Positions 12,440 through 24,736 are shown, counted from the first letter of the stretch. The stretch is DNA of 64,000 nucleotides from Carex sylvatica (GCA_964058845.1 CAXKVR010000140.1:1-64000); one strand, 5' to 3'. The notes: generated by a model not told the origin, from the sequence alone. Made by a program: numbers and translations.

Positions 12440-13560
12440 CACGGTTTAAGAAATAGGCAACATTAATGGAGGCGAGAGAAGCGGGCCGGGAGATCCGTTG
12501 ACAGGCTGCCTTGGGAAGAAGATCCGTTAAGCAGATTTCGGAGGGATTAGGTTGCGTAATTGTATGGTGTTTTCCATTTTTATTTATTTAGTTATCTATT
12601 TACCATTTAAGTATTCTACGGATGTACCCATTGGGCGTTGGGTATAATTCTAAAATGATAAAATCGCGTAGCCGTTGCTTCATCCGCACATCGGCACATG
12701 CATGCAATCATGGAAACTTGTGTGTTTTTGTTATGTCAACTTGTCACGATAAATAAGCATTGCAAATTTTCTTAAAAAATGTAAAGCTATGGAATATGTA
12801 TGTTATCAATTTAAAGTGGGTTAACGAGTTTTCCAAGGACTGTCAATTAATTGGCAAACTAAACAAAAACACACAAAAAAAGGTTTTTAGAATTTAATTG
12901 TCAATTAAGAATTTTTTCAATTATGATACGGGCACAAGGGCAGATCTAAAATTTAAAGGACACATAACCACTCCATAACTATAAATTTTTTATTATGTAT
13001 ATTAAAATTTAATTGATTTTTAATATACATTATAAAAAAAAAATTACTATGAACATTATGATTAGAACAAAATAAATTATGCTTTTAAAATACTAATATT
13101 TCATTTTTGCAGGCATTAGGTTTGAAAATAATAGCATTAGCTACTTTTGGTGTAATAGTGGTTTATTATCTTCCCTGCCTCTAATTTTGCTTGTAGAAGT
13201 TGTTTTATGCCTTGTCAGGCTTTGATTAAACTAGAGACAGATCTAAGTCCTTCAGGGGAAATCATTATGCTTGGTACCAGTGCATCAGGAACAAGAAGGT
13301 GGAATCCTTATGCTTGGTACATAGCTCCTACTTTTCCTGGAATGATCTGAGTATTTGATTCTCTGTTGTTCTTTCTATATCTTTGATTTTGTGTTTTACT
13401 TAGCTGTGTGAGCTTTTGCTTTCATATTTCAGTTTATACTTTTATGATATGATTGTAACATGTATGTTGTTATGCACTGTTTAATTTGGTGTCATTTTGT
13501 AGTTGCTACTTTCTCCATCAGTTTGGAGACTGTCACAACATGAACTCTTATAATTTCAAT
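12440..13560 (+). pseudogene. Possible gene fragment of unknown identity
   Basis: A GC-richer patch at 12460-12560 (ATGGAGGCGAGAG...) looks like the start of a transcription unit but hits a stop after 11 codons. At 13219-13351, after a possible acceptor (TTGTCAG), one frame stays open for about 44 codons and ends at a TGA. It contains LIKLETDLSPSGEIIMLGT and RRWNPYAWYIAPTFPG, which looks like a real protein tail. It is followed by 3'-UTR-like T-rich sequence. I do not recognise the family. It may be a remnant or captured gene piece, or a short noncoding transcript. Confidence 0.25.
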
Positions 13561-14619
13561 GAAAATGGATGGTTTTCACCCACTTTTTCAAAAACAGAAA
13601 AAGAACAGAAAAATTGTTTTTTTTATTTATTTATTTATATATACTTCAATCTCTCTTAATAACATGGTAAATGTGTGCAATTAAAATTTTAATTTATAAT
13701 TGTGAAACTTGCGTTTAAATTCCAACGACGCATTATTATGTATTTCAGTTTCAATCCATCTGATTTAAATTTTCTAGTTCCGCGCCTCTATGTAACCGGC
13801 AACACGAATTTATTTGTTTTAAAAAACAGAAGCCGTTATATATAATATATCTTTATATTTTCGAGTATTTAGATTAGTTCAATTCATCTTACCAAGAATG
13901 GATTTGTCAGAGAGCAATTATATATTTTGGTGTCGCTTTGCATTTGCTCATTATTATTTATTTATTTATTATTATTTTGCAAAGAAGGTGCAAAGCCATT
14001 AACACGTGGTGTGGATTTGTCACATAGCAATTTTCTCCACAGGAACACATGTGAGGGAAGCCAGGAAGCATTAGAGTAATATTATTTGCACGATTGCAAA
14101 TTTGCAATGCATGTGGATTCATTTATAAAATAAATTTAACAACCGTGTAAAGAATTCAAAAGAAAGAGAGAAAGAGAGAGAGATGCAATTTAAGTTCATG
14201 ACATTCACGTACGATAACTTGGAAATAGGTACAAGTGTGATTAGGTACACAAATTTCAATCCAAGCCTCTCCGCCAAGCTGGAAAAGCATGTGCTACAAG
14301 ACTCTGATTTTCTGTGGCTACAATATAATTTCTATTTTATTGTGGCGGGTCACCGACATTGTGTGTTAGCTGATTTGAATTTGATTGTGACTGACTCGAC
14401 TCAGATAATCTAAATTAGTAATAGGCAGAGATATAGAGAAATTGTGGACTTTCAAGTTTCAAGTATCTAGAAATACGGTGCATGAATTGATTTCTGCAAC
14501 TGTGGGGCCAAAGTACTGTAGAAAGTAATCTCCTATAATTGAGGACACATGATACAATCAGAAATTTTTATTTATATAAATTAATTAAAATAATATATGA
14601 AAATGGATGTATATATGTA

Positions 14620-14652
<33 letters not shown>

Positions 14653-14690
14653 AAAGTAATTAGCATAAATGTATTTGTTGGATTATAGCG
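13560..14690. other. Gene-free; (TTA)n microsatellite at 14622-14650
   Basis: AT-rich sequence without a credible coding frame. A 76-codon open frame at 14183-14413 has no recognisable motif and follows a GA-rich tract. An ATT/TTA trinucleotide run of about nine units sits at 14622-14650. Confidence 0.5.
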
Positions 14691-15125
14691 AAAAAAAATG
14701 TGTTGTGTCGTTGCTAACATGTTGTGATTTTGGTCTTGTGCTATGTTGTACCGTGATTAAAATGTCAAATGGTGGTCATGGCACACGATCACGCCACGTG
14801 ATTCACACCGTGCTCAAACGTGCATCGTGTGATCACGTGCCGTGTCGTGTCGTGACTAGATCTTTCACATGACGTGCCGTGTTGTACCATAGTTTAAAAA
14901 AATGGTCACAACAAGTCACAGCAAGCAACTGACACGCGTGCTGTGTTGTTATGTGTCGTTCTATACCATAATTGTGACGTTCTGTACCGTAACCGTGTCG
15001 TTATGTGTTGTAACCGTGTTGTTCTGTGACGGAGCGGACTCTGCCATGCCACTTTTCTCATTCTATGTGGAATGTTCCAATCTAGATAGGAAATGTCATC
15101 TAGCCACGTATGCGTACACTGTTAG
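14690..15125. repeat. CGTG/CACG-word-rich repeat (hAT-like relic)
   Basis: Dense in CGTGTCGTG, CACGTG and TCACG words, with phrases such as GACTAGATCTTTCACATGACG that recur at 55980-56060 (CGTAACTAGATTTTTCATG). The same style fills 11800-11970 and the bounded hAT-like element at 57939-58296, so these look like members of one dispersed family. Termini are not defined here. Confidence 0.5.
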
Positions 15126-15129
15126 TTTG

Positions 15130-16900
15130 TAATAATATAGAAGTCAATAATACGATAATTTATCATATAAAGCTTCGTTCATGAATTGAATGTTTAATTA
15201 TATATCATTTTGTTGCCTTTAGTATTATTGCATTTATGAATCATTCCGAGAGAATTGGAAAACTTTATAACACAGATGAAATATACTCTTAAAAGACTCT
15301 AACTGAGGTAATTAGCAGGAACACTAATTAATCGCTATAAGGTTAATATGTGGATTAAAATATGGTCAAGTTTTACAGACCACTGACAAGAGATGACATT
15401 TTAATCACATAGATACGTGTTTTAGAAACATGATATTTGACAGATCCCGAATGAAACATTAAATGGAATTGTATTTGTGTCATTAATGTTTTTCATTCAG
15501 TGTTAAGTTCTAAAGTATGAGGTATTTATCTTTCCTACTAAGAAATGTATATATGTGATTGTTATCTAACACTGTCTGTAAAAAGCAGTTATAACGGTAG
15601 CACTTCAGTATACATAGCTTATGCTGAGGAAGTGATAGTTTATCAAAAGTACTATTGTCCCTTGTATCTCTATACGAGTTATAGTATCACTAGGTCCCTT
15701 GATAAAGTAAGATTATCTGCTAGCGGTATAATTACAAGAGTAATTATATTTGATAATCTGGTCAAGATTAAGAAAAGATTAAGTTTGCAAGGATGACACA
15801 CACCTACCTTGAAACTAATCTGATAAGTATGGGACAAAAGAATTAACACGAGTAAAATAGTTTACTGGATCGTGGTATTGTACAGTACAGCATCATCTGT
15901 GTAATTGGATGATCATAGTGCATTCTGCCATGTGCCTCCTATGATTATAGAAGTTAAAATAGTTTTAATTATATTTAACAACATAACACAGATCCTATTG
16001 GATCACACCGTATAGGAACTAATATGAGAATCTTGTTGATTAATTATAAATTGATTATGATTAATAATAAGATGGTTATAATTAATTATACGTGATATAA
16101 TTAAATTATAAATGTCATATAAGATGACAAGCAGAAACAAAGATTAATTTATAAACGCACACGTTACGTTGTATAAAAGTTACTGAAACAACAACCGAGA
16201 GAAATATAGTTGTACATGACAATTATATATATATTTGATTTGGATTTTAATTATGAATTAGGGGTTTAAAGCCCATTAATAATTAAAGCCTTAATTAGAA
16301 TTAAAAGCTCAAAATAATTAGATTTGATTTTTGGGTCAAAGTGCAAAAATTAAATTTTGCTACCTCCTATAAACCGCCATTCAATGGCATTTTTTGTAAA
16401 TAGGCCGAAACTTGGGGTAGTTTGGTCATTGGATGAACCTCCTCATTTTTCTATAAATAGAGGGGTAAGGGTGGAGAGAAAACTGCTAATTCACTTCGTA
16501 TCGTATTATCTGATCGATTCGAGTTTCTATTTTTCTCTTTTTCTCGGTTACAGTTGTTGTTTAGAGATCACGGAATTGGTGAATAGTGTTCTTACGAAAT
16601 CCCATGTGTTTATGACTCACATGCTTGTGATAATCATTGACATCTAGCGGAGCGTGACTATTACTATTTCGTATTTTCTCGGTAAATAGTATTTTTATAG
16701 AATTTCATGATTTACGGTATTTCTGGCAAAAGATATAAACTGCTCTCTGGTTAGTCCTGGTGGATAACCAATAAAGATATCAGACGTCTAATACTCCGAG
16801 GCAAGACGTTCCTCAGATTCGGTCTTCTCGGTCTGCTGCATTTCAATTAGAATTTGGAGACAAGGTATAAATATGTTATATTAATCTATTTAATTTGTAA
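15130..16900. other. Gene-free; possible LTR-like unit with TATA box near 16451
   Basis: No gene. CTATAAATAGAGG at about 16450-16462, followed by a CT-rich leader-like stretch and ending near 16866, resembles a retroelement LTR promoter. The AT-rich block at 16020-16110 has internal ATTAATTATA repeats. No primer-binding site, coding domain or second LTR was found, so the classification is a guess. Confidence 0.25.
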
Positions 16901-17918
16901 GTAGATTAAAGTTTTAGAAATTAATTAAGGAGTAGATCTGTAAAAAAATTAAATTGGGTTTTGATGTAAAAAAAATTGGGTTTTGAAAAGTTTCGTGACA
17001 TATCTTGTTTAATTCTTGACTTAAGTTAGAAGTAAATGTTTTATTTTACAATCTTTTCGCAGCTTAAGTCAAACGGCATTTGATAGCCCAAAAGCCAAAA
17101 CCCAACATACACTTTGGAATTTTAAAAGAAAACCGCCACATCATCAATACTAATTACTAATTAACAATTAATTTATTTAACTAACTCCGATTGAGTTTGA
17201 CGAATACCAGCAGATACCAGCAGAACGACGACAAATCCGACACGTCAAAAAAATGCAAATAAAATATAAATAATTAAAATTAATGTTAATATAATTTTAA
17301 AAACACTGCACGTATGTAATTAATTTTGATCTACCTTTAACGTTGACAAATGAAAAAAATCTCATACCTTTTAAAAATTATTTTTTAAGTGAAAAAACTA
17401 ACAGAAATTAATATTTTTAGTTTTTTACTAACATGATGTTTAAAAGCAATTACATTAAATCTTAATATTTATGAAATTATGACACATATCTTAATCTGCA
17501 AATGAAGTTACTATTTAAAATTGGAATGAAATTAACAGTACATCTTGTGGGTTATAATATTAACCCGCACATAATAAACATTTAATAAAATAAAATAATA
17601 TCCATTAATTTTACGATTAGTTGAACTGGAATAACAATCATTTTGATAAAAATATTACAGTCAAATAAATTTTACGATAAGTTGAACTTGAATAACAATA
17701 ATTTGGATAAAAAAATATTACAGTCAAATAAATTTTTAACATATAAAATATTTTCTTAAAACTCAAATAAATCTACACAATAAAGAAAATAGGATCAACT
17801 GCATGAAAATTTCTATATAATAATACAGACTTTTTTAAATAAAGAGATAGAGCATCAAAAAATAAATAAGGTATTCTTTTATGACCAATAAATAAAATAA
17901 AATCAGATGAATAAAAGT
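16900..17918. other. Gene-free AT-rich sequence
   Basis: No coding frame or RNA gene is visible. A phrase near 17606-17670 (ATTTTACGATTAGTTGAAC...AATAACAAT) is repeated about 60 bp later at 17667-17735, a short imperfect tandem duplication. Confidence 0.5.
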
Positions 17919-18420
17919 TAGGGGTGACAAAAAAAACTCGTAGCTCGTGGCTCGATCGTGACTCGCATCTGATTCACTTGTTAACAACTCGTTCATTATT
18001 AAACCGAGTTGTTAATGAGTCAGCTCGTCACTAACTCAGTTTAGAATTAACGAGTTCAAGATATGGTCTAGCTTGCTTGCCAGCTCATGAGCTAGTTCGA
18101 CTAGGCATCAATTTGTGAATTTGTATGAATTTGTGTGCATTTTATACTGTCTAACTCTGTCCAAAAAGTTTGTAAAACTTTTATTTTTAGAATTGCTCAT
18201 AAGCTCTATACACAATTTATTTTCTTCTTAAAATAAGATTCAGTCAAATTCAGTGAACTAGCTCGTCAGCTTACGAACTAGTTCAGTTCAGCTCGTAACA
18301 ATTTCAAATCAAAATTTCAGTTTGAACTTTAAAGTTAGTTCGCTCGTGGTTCGAATGGGCTTGTTTATAACGAGTTCAAGCTGAGTCTTGATGAGACAGC
18401 TCGTTGCCAAAAGTATATAG
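17919..18420. mobile_element. hAT-like relic with repeated CTCGT words
   Basis: Begins TAGGGGTGACAAAAAAAACTCG, a common hAT-type terminus. It is packed with GCTCGT/ACGAGC motifs, in the manner of hAT subterminal repeats. The expected inverted terminus at the right is not recognisable (the sequence degrades near TCGTTGCCAAAAG). Non-coding. Confidence 0.4.
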
Positions 18421-18439
18421 CTAAGTTGGATGAGTCCAC

Positions 18440-18645
18440 ATTGTCTGCCTTAACTGAAAATAGAATCTTTTCAGTTAATGGATATGGACCGTCTGATTGA
18501 AAACGTAGCTCATTCGGCCTCTCTGCCTATAATATAGGAGTCTTTAATATTTGTGCAGATCTGACTCGAACGAATCTTAAAGCTAATCGGACGGTGAAAA
18601 TGTATTAATTCAAAAGATTCCTTTTTAAGTTAATGCAGAGGATAC
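18440..18645. mobile_element. MITE, copy 1 of the GCAGAGGATA family
   Basis: The left end AACTGAAAATAGAATCTTTTCAGTT is itself a hairpin. The right end is TTAAGTTAATGCAGAGGATA. The core TTTAATATTTGTGCAGATC matches the shared core of the other copies (43083, 46126, 46341, 53592, 56409, 60536). Confidence 0.6.
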
Positions 18646-19198
18646 CAGCTGAAGTTGGATTGAGCAGCGTGATAGATTGTGCCATGCTGCTGCCTCCTCT
18701 ACGGAGGCATCTCTGACAATTTGTAAAGTTTAGGATTGTTGCTGTGGGCCCCATCCACAAATAAAACCTTCCACTTTTCAAAATTACTTTTTTGTTCATT
18801 AATAGTGACATTGTTGTAACTTGAATTCGAACAAATTCAAAAAAATTAATTTAATATATTTTCTTAATCTCCGTTTGTGATATCTGTAAAGTCGAGGACT
18901 AGATTGAAATAATCAAATTTATTAAATATTCATTTCAGTTGTTTTACTAGATGCTTGACTGAAAATATCTAATTTCCGACAATAACTTCACAATTTTTAA
19001 ATAATCACATCTGTATAATGCGTATTTTTGTTGTTTTTCTAGTAATCACATCAGATTAACTATTTTTTTTTTAATTTACCATCTTTGAAGAAAACATTTA
19101 ACCCTATTTTCTGAAACAATTTATATTTACAGAACCACAGTTTAAAATTGTAGTACCGAATTAATGCATTAAGTGATATATTAAAGAGAAATGTTCTG

Positions 19199-20321
19199 GT
19201 ACCCCGAATTATCATACCCGAGTGCGTCTCTCAAATAGTTTAACAGAAAAAATTTCAATGTCGTCTAACTTTCATTTCTAGCGTTAATATCCAAACATTT
19301 AAAGCTATATTTATAACATTTTACAATACTACTCGCAAGCATATAAACCTCTGTATGAAACCATTAAAATTCTAAATCTGTATAGTTTTAATTCCTAACT
19401 ACTTTTGTCTTCAAGCCAAAAACAAAAAGATTCATTTCACCTACTTTTTATTTTATTTTTTCTCTGATTATTATAATTTATTTTCCCGACGATCCTTGGT
19501 GAATTTTACGAATCTAAAAATACGAATATTTTTTATTCGATTTTATTTTTTAAATAAGATCTATGAAGAAATATTTTTGAATAATTTTAAAATCATTTGT
19601 TTTTTTTAAAATAAAACTCATGAGCAATTTAAATTTTCAAGTTTTTAAATCTGAGTCTACAACTATTAAAATTTTCAAGACTTTGTACATGAGGTTTATA
19701 TGCTTTGTAAATGAGCTTTGTAAATGCAGTGTTATTGTTGAGGTTTAAATTCTTTGCACATGAGGTTTATATGTTTTATTCTAGAGATTTAAAGTATTAT
19801 TGATGAGGTTTATATGCTTATACATGAGATTTATTTGCTTGTAAACAGAGGTTTAAATTATTTTGAAGCAAATTTTAAAAAAAAAAAACTGAAAGTCACA
19901 AAGATTTAAAGTGGTAAAAAAAATTACGACACAAATATAACTCAAAAGTTATTCTTTATGGATCTCATTTGAAAGAGAAAATCAGATAAAAAATATTCAT
20001 ATTTTTAGATTCGCAAAATTCATCACGAATCGTCGAGAAAATAAATGGGAATGATTATATAAAAAAAATAAAAAAGTGGGTGAAATGAATCTTTCCGTTT
20101 TTGGCTTGAAAACAAAAATAATTAGGAGTTAAAACTATATAGATTTAAAATTTTAATGCTTGCATATAGAGGTTTAAATGCTTGCGAGTAGCATTGTAAA
20201 ATGTTATAAACAGAGTTTTAAATGTTTGGATATTAGCGTTGAAAATGAAAATTATATAACATTGAAAGTTTTTTCTGTTAAACTACTTAGGGGAGGCACT
20301 CGGAGATTTTATTTGGAGTAC
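19199..20321. mobile_element. Mutator-like foldback element with ~390-bp terminal inverted repeats
   Basis: Arms 19199-about 19590 and about 19945-20321 are inverted copies of each other. Examples are ATAGTTTAACAGAAAAAA against TTTTTTCTGTTAAACTAC, and TAGGTGAAATGAATCTTT on the reverse of the left arm against GGGTGAAATGAATCTTTC on the right. Flanks AATGTTCTG and AATTATCAG agree at 6 of 9 positions, compatible with an old 9-bp target duplication. The central 350 bp carries four or five degenerate copies of ACATGAGGTTTATATGCTT. A related word, AGAGGTTTAAATGCTTGCG, occurs in the arms. No transposase is present, so it is non-autonomous. Long arms plus 9-bp duplication favour the Mutator superfamily. 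Confidence 0.75.
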
Positions 20322-20844
20322 AATTATCAGACTCCTATATTAAATGCACTGCTAGTATCGCAACTTGTAAGATTGACAAAGATAATATTTTATGCATGAG
20401 AAATTGTATATATGTTCGAAATTCAAATGAATTTTTCTTAGATATTAAATAGCCATATGACTAAAAATATAAAATAACAAATTGAAATTATCTCCTTCTC
20501 CGGAAATTGTATTTGCATATCCTCTCTATTAATTTGCTCTCATATGCGTACTAATTTAATTTTTAAAAAAATCCTTGCAAATTAAAAACTCGTGCAGACC
20601 GCCAGAAGATACGGTATTATGGAATAACAACCACTGCTTTTTGTCGTGTAGCATCCTAAATTTTAAAACATGAAGTAATTAATGATATGCTTATAATTAT
20701 TAATTATGTCTGTATTTGACTAAGTCGGATGCTGAATCTATATAGTAATTAATCATGCAATATGTTATATTGACAATATTATACCTTTTATATGTTATGA
20801 ATGATTCATTGATGATTTGATGTTAGCACCCCTGTCCGGAATAA

Positions 20845-21225
20845 CCGAATTTTTTAAAAATATCATAATAAAAATAATAATAATCAAATAACCACTAATT
20901 CTGAAAATTTTTAATTTTGACACGGTTACATTCTCATGCTGTGGAAGGCATTCCCTAACTGCGGCTTCAAAAAAAGAGCCTCTACTAGAGACTGAGGCCT
21001 CCTTTTTTTCTAATCAAATTTTGGCCTGCAGAAGAAGGAAAAAAAAAAAGAGAGAGAAAAAAAAAAGGGAGGGCCACTACTAGGAGTTTAGAATCTCTTT
21101 TTGAGGCTGCAGTTAGGGGATGCGGTCCTCAGGAAGGGGATCCGCAGCATGGAGATTTTCAGCAAAAAGATGGTTATTTAGTTTTTATTTTTATTTTTGT
21201 AGTATGGTATTTTTAAAAATTTCGG
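20845..21225. mobile_element. Mutator-like MITE, 381 bp, exact 9-bp target duplication
   Basis: CCGGAATAA occurs immediately on both sides (20836-20844 and 21226-21234), an exact 9-bp duplication. Ends CCGAATTTTTTAAAAAT and ATTTTTAAAAATTTCGG are inverted repeats, and the similarity extends about 130 bp inwards (CCTAACTGCGGC against GCTGCAGTTAGG). The middle is A/G-rich filler with no coding capacity. Confidence 0.85.
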
Positions 21226-21637
21226 CCGGAATAAGAAACTAAAATTAATATATGGATTACACTCACGCATGCTCTCTGTCCCTTCCCTATTTATGCTTAA
21301 TTCATTAATTAATCTCTTCTCAGCCGCCTCCTCATTTTCATAAACAACTTCAAATTAACACATTACACTCATGCTCTCTCCTTAATTAATTCCATGATTA
21401 TCATATTATATAATTAATATACTACTGTAGCTACCATGTTAAGCAACCAACGTTATGTCTACGTGTACTTTAATTAAGTATTTCACCATTTCAAGACATT
21501 ATGATTGACTATGTTTATCTTCAAAAATAAGTGCAAACCCATTGTTGCATATATATTTTGCTTCAGTTCACACTTTTTTTTTTTTGCAGCAACATTTTAA
21601 TCAAGCCACATAATACTAGACTAAATATTTTGATCAA

Positions 21638-22864
21638 GGTTCTAAATAACGTGCAATAGCGGTTTCGGACCATACAAGCTATGGCGCTATCAACGCTATA
21701 TGGCCGTAGCGCCATTTTTTTAACCATGCCACTATGACGCGATAAACACTATTTAAACCTTTTTTACTATATATGCATAAATGTGCTACATATGTTGTTT
21801 TAATCTATATTTTTTTCAAATTAATAACAGGAATTAGATTAAATACTTTCATTATATAAAGATAGACATTCCAAGTATTAAATTCCAAGTTCCTAATAAA
21901 TATTATTATGGTTTTACAATATATTTTAGGCGTTTTGATTTGTAACATGAAGTCTGTTTCGACTATATTATTATAGTTTGTTGAGAATAATTGATTACAA
22001 GTTCTTCTCTCATGAGACCATTTTAGCTTAAATTAGGAAATAACATGTTTTATATTAACAAGAGTTAATAAATATGTTCATTTTAGAGGAAGAAACACAT
22101 GAAAAAACAACAATTGTAATGAAAATGCAGATGCAATTGATTTTTTTGGGTGAAATGAAATGTTAAATGCAAATAGCCAACTGAAAAAAATAATATAAAT
22201 TGTGCTTTATCGATCCACGACATGTCAAATGAGCTCTTACCGGACATGTTTGGTTGTCACATAATTGCGTTGAATGGAATTTTTCGGATATGAGAACTCA
22301 CACATGCATATTTTATTTTTTGAAAGACTTATTATCCATACTAATTTTTGTGATTAATAGTTATTAGTAGTTTTGTGATGAATTCTAATTATTTAAAATC
22401 AAATATAATTAATGTATAATAAAATTTAGAAAAAATAAAATAAAATTGTATAAGTATAATAAATTATAAATTTTCCTTTTTTAATCAAGCAAATTATATG
22501 GATGATATTAAAATAACAGCAAAAGTCATTATGATTTTTGATAACTCGAAAGTATTTTTTATTGTTAGAGAATTAAATTATGTACTTTGTGATAATGTAA
22601 TTTTTACTAGATAAAGATGCAACTATAAATAAGTATAATTTATTAAGTATGGAGTTCCATCAATTTTCACTTGGACTTTCAATTTAATGTATAGACCAAA
22701 GATTTAAATAGCGTTTATCGCATCATAATGAAACGGCTAAAAAAACAATGCTATATCCATATAGCCCTGTTATAGTGCACTATAGCATGTTATAACACTG
22801 ATAGTGTCATAGATTTGATGGTCCAAAAACACTATAACAGCACTATAGTGCACTATTTAGAACC
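21638..22864. mobile_element. Inverted-repeat element with GCGCTAT-rich ends
   Basis: Begins GGTTCTAAATAACG and ends CTATTTAGAACC. The first 140 bp (GCAATAGCGG, ATGGCGCTATC, GCGATAAACACTATTTAAACC) are mirrored by the last 170 bp (TTTAAATAGCGTTTATCGC, TATAGTGCACTAT). The flanks TTGATCAA and TCAATAGA do not form a clear duplication, so the superfamily is open. The 900 bp between the arms is AT-rich without a transposase. Confidence 0.6.
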
Positions 22865-22927
22865 TCAATAGATACATAAAACTCATATTCGTAATAGGAC
22901 CCACATCTGGTTAGTGCATCTCTTGTT

Positions 22928-23071
22928 GTTAGAGACAAAGTCAAATATGGTACTATTATGATACAACATATTAATACAAGAGCTATGTTAGCTGATTTTT
23001 TAACAAAAGCGCTACCACCCACTCTTTACAAAGAGCATGTTGTTGGCATGGGTTTAGTTAATGTATTATAA
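22928..23071 (+). pseudogene. Ty1/copia polyprotein C-terminus (RNase H tail), fragment
   Basis: One open frame of 47 codons ending in TAA reads VRDKVKYGTIMIQHINTRA, then MLADFLTKALPP, TLYKEHVVGMGLV. This is the conserved end of copia RNase H, where ADxLTKAL and the EHV.GMGLV tail are diagnostic. Nothing upstream in the window continues the polyprotein, so the element is truncated at its 5' side by other insertions or deletion. Confidence 0.8.
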
Positions 23072-23389
23072 TTTTGTTGTTGTAAGCTATATATATTATG
23101 TTATGAACTGAGAATTTAATTATGTATTGACTTTAAATTTATGAATTTACTTATTATGATGTGCATAATTTTATTTAATCTAAGTAAATTACTTATGAGG
23201 ACCGAATGAAGATTATTAACCATTGTTGGAAAGAATATCAATGCTATAATTAATGGGGATCAAATAACGACATTTGTTATTCTGATTACATTAGTTTGGT
23301 TTGGTATTTCTAACTGAACATGTTTACGACTAATGAAAATTATATTGGCTAATTTTGAATGTGTACTTTATTATGTTATAACATTACGG

Positions 23390-23880
23390 CCAAGTGGGAG
23401 AATGTTAGTTTTATTTTATTATATGGCCTATGTTATTACTGTGCACCAATTTCATTTAAAGAAATGAACGAAAAAGCATCAGAATTTTTGATGAAAAAAT
23501 TCATATTGCTATTAATAAATGTATTGGTCCCAAAGGCTGCCTCAGATAATATAAAAGACCTCTTCTCTGTACAGAAACGTATTCAATTCCAGAAACATTT
23601 TTACCCACTTATTTTAATATATCACATTAAGAAACGTTTTAAGACTGACTAATTTTGAGGGATCTCTTTCTGGAAAAAAAATCGTTTATTTTAAAGAGAG
23701 AAGTAAAGAAAACGCTGAAGGTTTCCATCATAAAATTTGAGAAACACCATTGAAGATCAATACTAACGCTTCCGTCTAAAGATATCTTCAATTCAGAATT
23801 GTAAGATTTAAATTTCTTTGAATTTATAGATTCTGAATTTAATGTGTTTTTAATTACAAAACACTTCATAATTTATTAAG
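23390..23880 (+). mobile_element. Copia polypurine tract and 3' LTR (right end approximate)
   Basis: AAGTGGGAGAATGTTAG at 23392-23408 is the standard copia junction of polypurine tract and LTR, so the LTR starts TGTTAG at 23403. It follows the polyprotein tail at 22928-23071. No clean TAACA end or target duplication was found; the right limit is an estimate. No 5' LTR is present in the window. Confidence 0.55.
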
Positions 23881-24240
23881 TCTTTCACATCTCTGCCATC
23901 GCTGGGCTTGTCCAACTTTTGTAAGGTGTACTTTTGATGCTCCAGGGGTTCGCTCCAAAAAAGTAGAAGCGTTCAACTACAAAATATGTTTGTAGTCGTG
24001 CAAATCACGAGAATGATTACACTATTACACTTGTATGCACATAAAAAAGAAAGTTTATTAACTAGCCCTCGTTGATTATCGAAAAAAAAAAAAAAAAAAT
24101 GGAAGCTAATTTTGAAATAACTTTCTCCCTTTCACGTACCTTATAATCTTTATTATTATTATTTTTTTAAATAACTTTCAACATAAAAAGGAAGTTTATT
24201 TTCACTTATATGGCATAGGTAGAGTTAAATGGAAGAGGGT
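23880..24240. other. Gene-free
   Basis: AT-rich sequence without coding signs; a poly-A run at about 24082-24099 could be an insertion tail. Confidence 0.4.
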
Positions 24241-24249
24241 TTTGTCCGG

Positions 24250-24665
24250 TACCCATTGAATTCAAATTTGTCCGATGGACAGTCTCCACCATTCGATTTT
24301 AAATTTGTGAAGATATCGTTTGATTAATGAATTTTCTATAGAACTCAAAATTATACATGTTTTTTTTCTCCAAATCTGATATTTTTCATCTACTCTAATT
24401 GAATCCAATAATCTATTTCTCTCTCACGCTCTCTCTCCAATCCATACTTCCATTTGTGGAGAGAGAAAGCAGAGGGATGAACTGGAGAGAGAGAGAGCGT
24501 GAAAGAGACATATTATTGGATTCAATTGAGGACGATAAAAAATATCGGGTTTGGAGAGAAAACAGGTATAAATATGAGTTCTATAGAAAATTCGTTAATC
24601 AATTGATCTCTTTAAAAATCAAGATTGGATGGTGGATATTGTCCATCGGACAAGTTTGAATCTGA
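24250..24665. mobile_element. Foldback MITE of about 415 bp
   Basis: Left arm GAATTCAAATTTGTCCGATG..CCACCATTCGAT and right arm GGATGGTGG..CCATCGGACAAGTTTGAATC are inverted repeats. The symmetry runs through TTGAATCCAATAAT (left) and ATTATTGGATTCAATT (right) to the centre, so almost the whole element can fold on itself. An 86-codon frame across it (24399-24659) is just GA-rich hairpin sequence. Target duplication not resolved. Confidence 0.65.
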
Positions 24666-24736
24666 TGAGCATATAACAATATCGTCTACCAAAGTTAATG
24701 AGGTAAAACTAGGGTGTGATGTGCTTACCAATAGGG

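Noticed and set aside
24399..24659. 86-codon frame with RERERE repeat
   Set aside because: Produced by the GA-rich arms of a foldback MITE.
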